In this document: piece after piece, positions 5,540 through 8,882 of the stretch
Position numbering within the stretch: the stretch's first letter is position 1
Layout of the letters: the number at the start of each line of letters is the position of its first letter
Assembly (NCBI GenBank): GCA_035302865.1
Contig: DATGSF010000188.1
Coordinates: 1 to 8,882, forward strand
Direction: 5' to 3'
DNA from: DATGSF01 sp035302865
GTDB taxonomy: Bacteria; Bacteroidota; Bacteroidia; Chitinophagales; Chitinophagaceae
DNA: 8,882 bases
The notes under the pieces: model-generated
Told to the model about the DNA's origin: nothing
The model's input: only the letters and a program-made list of their open reading frames with translations
Database searches by the model: none
Position numbers and translations under genes: made by a program

Positions 5540-8326
5540 ATGAAATCTTCACATTCAATTCACATTAAAGGAGCAAGGGAGCATAATTTAAAAAATATTG
5601 ATGTTTCTTTTCCACGCAATCAACTTATTGTAGTTACTGGCGTTTCTGGTTCAGGAAAATCCTCCTTAACCATGGATACACTTTTTGCAGAAGGGCAAAG
5701 AAAATACGCGGAAAGTTTAAGCGCCTACGCAAGACAATTCTTAGCACGTAAAGAAAAACCAGATGTAGATAGTATAGAAGGACTTTGTCCTGCTATAGCA
5801 ATAGAACAAAAAGTGAGTAGTAGCAATCCACGCTCTACTGTAGGAACAATGACAGAAGCACAGGACTATTTACGTTTACTTTTTGCACGTATTGGGAAAA
5901 CCTACTCCCCTATTTCAGGTGAAATAGTAAAAAAAGATAGTACTTCCGATGTGGTGGATTTTATTCTTTCTTTAAAAGAGGGAATTCGTGTGTATATTAC
6001 TATTCCTTTCACTTTTCCTGAAGATAGAACTGCCAAAAAAGAACTTGAACTAGCACTACAAAAAGGAATGGTTCGTCTATTGAAAATCAATGAAGGTAAG
6101 CGTGAATTTATCCGTATTGAAGATTTATTAGATGAGGAATTACCGAAAACTTGGGAACATTATTATTATTTAATTGATCGAATTGTAGCAAAAGAAAATT
6201 TAGAGGAAGAAGAACTGGAAGAAACAAAACATAGGCTTGCGGATAGTATTGATTTAGCATTTTATGAAGGAAAAAATAAAATTTTAGTTTTCACAGAAGA
6301 AAATGGAAAAATGGAGCAGCATTTCTTTAATCATGCTTTTGAAAAGGATGGTATTTTGTTTGAAGAGCCTAGTCCGCATTTTTTCTCTTTCAACAATCCA
6401 TTAGGTGCCTGTGCAACTTGTGAAGGCTTTGGGCAAATACTAGGGATTAATCCTGATTTGGTAATCCCTAACCCACAAATCAGTGTATATGAAGATGCTG
6501 TTGTTGCTTGGCGAGGAGAAAGCATGAGCAAGTGGAAAAAAGCATTCTTATTAGAAGAAGGGAAAAAAGGATTTCCTGTTCATACGCCAATCCAAGATTT
6601 AACGAAAGAACAAAGAGCTATATTACAAGTATGGATTGACGATTTTTTTCGCATGGTAGAAGAGAATTTATACAAGGTACAATATCGAGTAATGCTCGCT
6701 AGATATAGGGGAAAAAAAGATTGCCCCGCTTGTCATGGATCTCGTTTAAGAAAAGAAGCTTTATATGTAAAAATTGCCGAAAAAAATATTCATGAACTGT
6801 CTCAGATGCCAGTCAAAGAGGTTAAAATCTGGTTTGACAGTTTAGAACTCTCTGCTCATGAGCAACAAGTTGCACAAAGAATTATAGTAGAAATTCAACA
6901 AAGATTAAATACTTTAGTAAAAGTTGGATTGGGATATTTACACCTCAATAGACATGCAAATACATTATCTGGTGGTGAAAGTCAAAGAATTCAATTAACA
7001 AAATTCTTAGGAAACACTTTAACGGACTCCTTATATATTTTAGATGAACCTAGCATAGGCCTACATCCGAAAGATACGGCTCAATTAATATCTGTATTAA
7101 AAGAATTACGCAATCTGCAAAACACTGTCGTAGTTGTGGAGCATGAGGAAATGATGATGGAAGAGGCTGATTATATTATAGATATGGGACCTTTGGCAGC
7201 GCATTTAGGTGGAGAAGTTATCGCTAGCGGAACAGTAGAAGAGCTAAAGAAAAATCCAAAAAGCTTAACGGGTAAATACTTATCTGGAAAAATGGCTATT
7301 GCAGCCGATATTCCTAAAGCACATATAGCACCCAGGAAATTTATTAAACTAATAGGAGCAAGAGGACATAATTTAAAAAATATAGATATTTCTATACCTT
7401 TAAATGCTTTAACTTTAATAACCGGAGTTTCAGGATCAGGAAAAACTACTTTAATCAAAAATACATTATACCCTGCTTTGCAAAAAGCATTAAATATCTT
7501 TCCTAGGGAAGATGCTTTACCTTATATAGCCTTAGAAGGTGCTATCCAGGAAATAGATAAAGTAGAATTAGTCGATCAAAATCCAATAGGTAAAAGTAGT
7601 AGAAGCAATCCAGTTACTTATATTAAAGCTTATGATGCTATTCGTAAACTTTTTGCCGATCAGGCCTTATCTAAAATTCAAGGATTTCAAGCCAAACATT
7701 TCTCTTTTAATGTCCCCGGTGGTCGATGTGAAACTTGCAAAGGAGAGGGTGAAGTATTAATAGAAATGCAGTTTTTAGCAGATATTCATTTAGAGTGTGA
7801 GGAATGTAAGGGGAGAAAATTTAAAGAAGAGGTATTAGAAGTGCGATATCAGGAAAAAAACATTTATGATGTTTTAGAAATGAGTGTAGATAAGGCAATT
7901 GTTTTCTTTAAAGCACATCCTAAAATTCAGGAGAATTTACAATATTTAAGCGATGTAGGATTAGGTTATATAAAGCTAGGACAATCCTCTAATACCCTTA
8001 GTGGTGGAGAATCACAAAGAGTAAAGTTGGCTTCTTTCATGAGTCGAAAGAGACAAAAAGAACATTTTTTATTTATTTTTGACGAACCTACTACTGGCTT
8101 GCATTTTCATGATATTAGCAAACTTCTGAGTTCTTTTCGTGCTTTAATTCAACAAGGACATAGCATTGTAGTTATTGAGCATAATACCTCTGTAATTGAA
8201 CATGCTGATTGGATTATTGATATAGGACCAGAAGGAGGCGATGCGGGAGGAACTTTATTGTATGAAGGAAATTTGGAGGGTATAAAAAAAGTGAAAGAAA
8301 GTTATACCGCAAATTATATTCCATAA
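5540..8326 (+). CDS. uvrA: Excinuclease ABC subunit A (UvrA)
   Basis: UvrA is the DNA damage-sensing ATPase of nucleotide excision repair; as a dimer it loads UvrB onto lesions. The 928-residue length is close to the 940 of E. coli. Both ABC units are complete: Walker A GVSGSGKSS (34-42) and GVSGSGKTT (629-637), signatures LSGGESQR (476-483) and LSGGESQRVKL (820-830), Walker B LYILDEPS (498-505) and LFIFDEPT (844-851). The C-terminal zinc finger is intact (Cys730, 733, 753, 756), as is the CPAC pair at 395-398. The N-terminal zinc finger is incomplete: CATC at 291-294 is present, but its partner pair is replaced by FEKD (267-270). The start sits directly before the usual opening (IHIKGAREHNLKNI). 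The cytosolic enzyme normally works with UvrB and UvrC, encoded elsewhere. Confidence 0.97.
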   Translation: MKSSHSIHIKGAREHNLKNIDVSFPRNQLIVVTGVSGSGKSSLTMDTLFAEGQRKYAESLSAYARQFLARKEKPDVDSIEGLCPAIAIEQKVSSSNPRSTVGTMTEAQDYLRLLFARIGKTYSPISGEIVKKDSTSDVVDFILSLKEGIRVYITIPFTFPEDRTAKKELELALQKGMVRLLKINEGKREFIRIEDLLDEELPKTWEHYYYLIDRIVAKENLEEEELEETKHRLADSIDLAFYEGKNKILVFTEENGKMEQHFFNHAFEKDGILFEEPSPHFFSFNNPLGACATCEGFGQILGINPDLVIPNPQISVYEDAVVAWRGESMSKWKKAFLLEEGKKGFPVHTPIQDLTKEQRAILQVWIDDFFRMVEENLYKVQYRVMLARYRGKKDCPACHGSRLRKEALYVKIAEKNIHELSQMPVKEVKIWFDSLELSAHEQQVAQRIIVEIQQRLNTLVKVGLGYLHLNRHANTLSGGESQRIQLTKFLGNTLTDSLYILDEPSIGLHPKDTAQLISVLKELRNLQNTVVVVEHEEMMMEEADYIIDMGPLAAHLGGEVIASGTVEELKKNPKSLTGKYLSGKMAIAADIPKAHIAPRKFIKLIGARGHNLKNIDISIPLNALTLITGVSGSGKTTLIKNTLYPALQKALNIFPREDALPYIALEGAIQEIDKVELVDQNPIGKSSRSNPVTYIKAYDAIRKLFADQALSKIQGFQAKHFSFNVPGGRCETCKGEGEVLIEMQFLADIHLECEECKGRKFKEEVLEVRYQEKNIYDVLEMSVDKAIVFFKAHPKIQENLQYLSDVGLGYIKLGQSSNTLSGGESQRVKLASFMSRKRQKEHFLFIFDEPTTGLHFHDISKLLSSFRALIQQGHSIVVIEHNTSVIEHADWIIDIGPEGGDAGGTLLYEGNLEGIKKVKESYTANYIP

Positions 8327-8393
8327 GTTTTATTTTTTTTAGATTTTTAATCATTATAAAAAATCCAAATGGATATATGATAATTTCCAAGCT

Positions 8394-8636
8394 TTAACCC
8401 GATTTATTATCTTAGGTGCTACTTCGTGGTCACCGCAAAAACTTGCTACAGTATATATATTAGGGACAGATTAGATAGTCTAATAAAATTCTTAAAATAC
8501 TTATAATCAAAACTTGAGGCATTATATTTTCATTTTGCTAGAATTTATTTTTATATCTTTTTCGTTACAATCCTCTTGCAGTACCAATGTACAGCGACAG
8601 GGCTTGATGGTTTAAAACTATTTGAAATAAATCGGG
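8394..8636. repeat. Long dispersed structured element, copy B
   Basis: This is the second copy of the element at 2749-3025, in the same orientation. Its ends are a perfect 11-bp inverted repeat (CCCGATTTATT at 8398-8408 and AATAAATCGGG at 8626-8636). The left arm (8409-8445) and right arm (8521-8605) match copy A closely, and the 75-nt centre (8446-8520) has exactly the same length but a much more diverged sequence. Both internal hairpins are kept: 8416-8433 is identical to copy A, and 8578-8595 differs by one base in the loop. The GC-rich palindrome of copy A is absent. It lies 67 bases after the uvrA stop codon and runs straight into the 72-bp repeat. Confidence 0.8.
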
Positions 8637-8708
8637 ACATTCAGAAAACAAAATAATTTCTGTTTATTCTAACAATAAAAAATAATTATTGCTTCTTTTT
8701 CATAAAGT
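8637..8708. repeat. 72-bp dispersed repeat, copy 2
   Basis: This copy matches 489-560 at roughly 80%, from ACATTCA to CTTCTTTTTCATAAA. It starts at the base after the terminal inverted repeat of copy B, so the two repeats abut. Here the right end continues into a complete hairpin, which the other copy lacks. Confidence 0.65.
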
Positions 8709-8726
8709 TTTTATGAAAAAGAAGCA
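8690..8726. terminator. Strong 17-bp hairpin, possible bidirectional terminator
   Basis: GCTTCTTTTTCATAAA (8691-8706) pairs perfectly with TTTATGAAAAAGAAGC (8710-8725) around a 3-base loop, and one further T-A pair extends the stem at 8690/8726. The flanks are AT-rich but there is no long pure T-tract. The symmetry would allow it to act on either strand: uvrA from the left or a gene entering from the right edge. Confidence 0.55.
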
Positions 8727-8882
8727 TTATTATTAATTGAAAAACTCCCTTTAAGATATATTAATATATGTGGTGGTGTTTTTTGATTTTTAGGCATAGT
8801 TGTCTAAGCCACTGAAAAAGCAGCTAAATAAATGCCAGGTTTTGCTGTTTTTATGCTACAGATCGAAGTTGTTGAAACATTT

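Larger units (their letters stand above)
8327..8882. other. Region downstream of uvrA, repeats and no clear gene
   Basis: It begins with T-rich sequence and an imperfect hairpin (8353-8384, 11 of 14 pairs) that might end the uvrA transcript. Then follow copy B of the long element, copy 2 of the 72-bp repeat and a strong hairpin. After 8726 only fragments are open: a minus-strand frame entering from the window edge and stopping at 8804-8806 (25 codons, ending KPGIYLAAFSVA), a 28-codon minus-strand frame starting at the ATG at 8795-8797, and a plus-strand frame from the ATG at 8832. None is recognisable. The edge frame could be the C-terminus of a gene outside the window. Confidence 0.5.

Noticed and set aside
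8353..8384. Imperfect hairpin after uvrA as its terminator
   Set aside because: Three mismatches in 14 pairs and no T-tract follows; too weak to call as a terminator.
8804..8882. C-terminus of a protein entering from the right edge on the minus strand
   Set aside because: Only 25 codons are visible and no family is recognisable; a plus-strand frame over the same bases is equally open, so it is mentioned only in the region entry.

Overview
The window is AT-rich DNA from a member of the phylum Bacteroidota. The evidence is two type IX secretion system (T9SS) type A C-terminal sorting domains, a choice-of-anchor L domain protein, several small lipoproteins with classical lipoboxes, and TAnnTTTG-type -7 promoter boxes. 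Genus and species cannot be read from the sequence.

Layout. The left half (1-4623) is read from the minus strand. It holds the 5' part of a small lipoprotein gene (cut by the window edge), a stand-alone formyltransferase-fold gene, a two-gene lipoprotein operon, a broken choice-of-anchor L/T9SS surface protein, and just upstream of that a C-terminal remnant of another T9SS-sorted protein. The right half is read from the plus strand: a TRIC/UPF0126-type membrane channel gene (4864-5490) followed by uvrA (5540-8326), the damage-recognition ATPase of nucleotide excision repair. These two are the clearly housekeeping genes. The last ~550 bases carry no gene I can name.

The intergenic DNA is the most unusual part. 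A dispersed element of about 240-280 bp occurs twice in the same orientation, at 2749-3025 and 8394-8636. It has terminal inverted repeats, two conserved internal hairpins, well conserved arms and a 75-nt centre that is much more diverged. The terminal stems of the two copies differ by a compensated base pair, so pairing between the ends appears to be maintained; this fits a structured RNA or a MITE-like element. Copy A also carries a nested perfect GC-rich palindrome that copy B lacks. A second, shorter repeat (about 72 bp) lies at 489-560 and again directly after copy B at 8637-8708, where it ends in a near-perfect 17-bp hairpin. There is also a 12-unit heptamer array (396-479) and a (TTTG)5 tract upstream of the lipoprotein operon.

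The choice-of-anchor L gene seems to be decaying or switched off. Two in-frame halves are separated by a frameshift in a short TA tract, and the natural signal-peptide start reads ATA instead of ATG. No complete novel multi-gene system (defence, toxin-antitoxin, phage or CRISPR) is visible; the repeat family is the best candidate for something undescribed.
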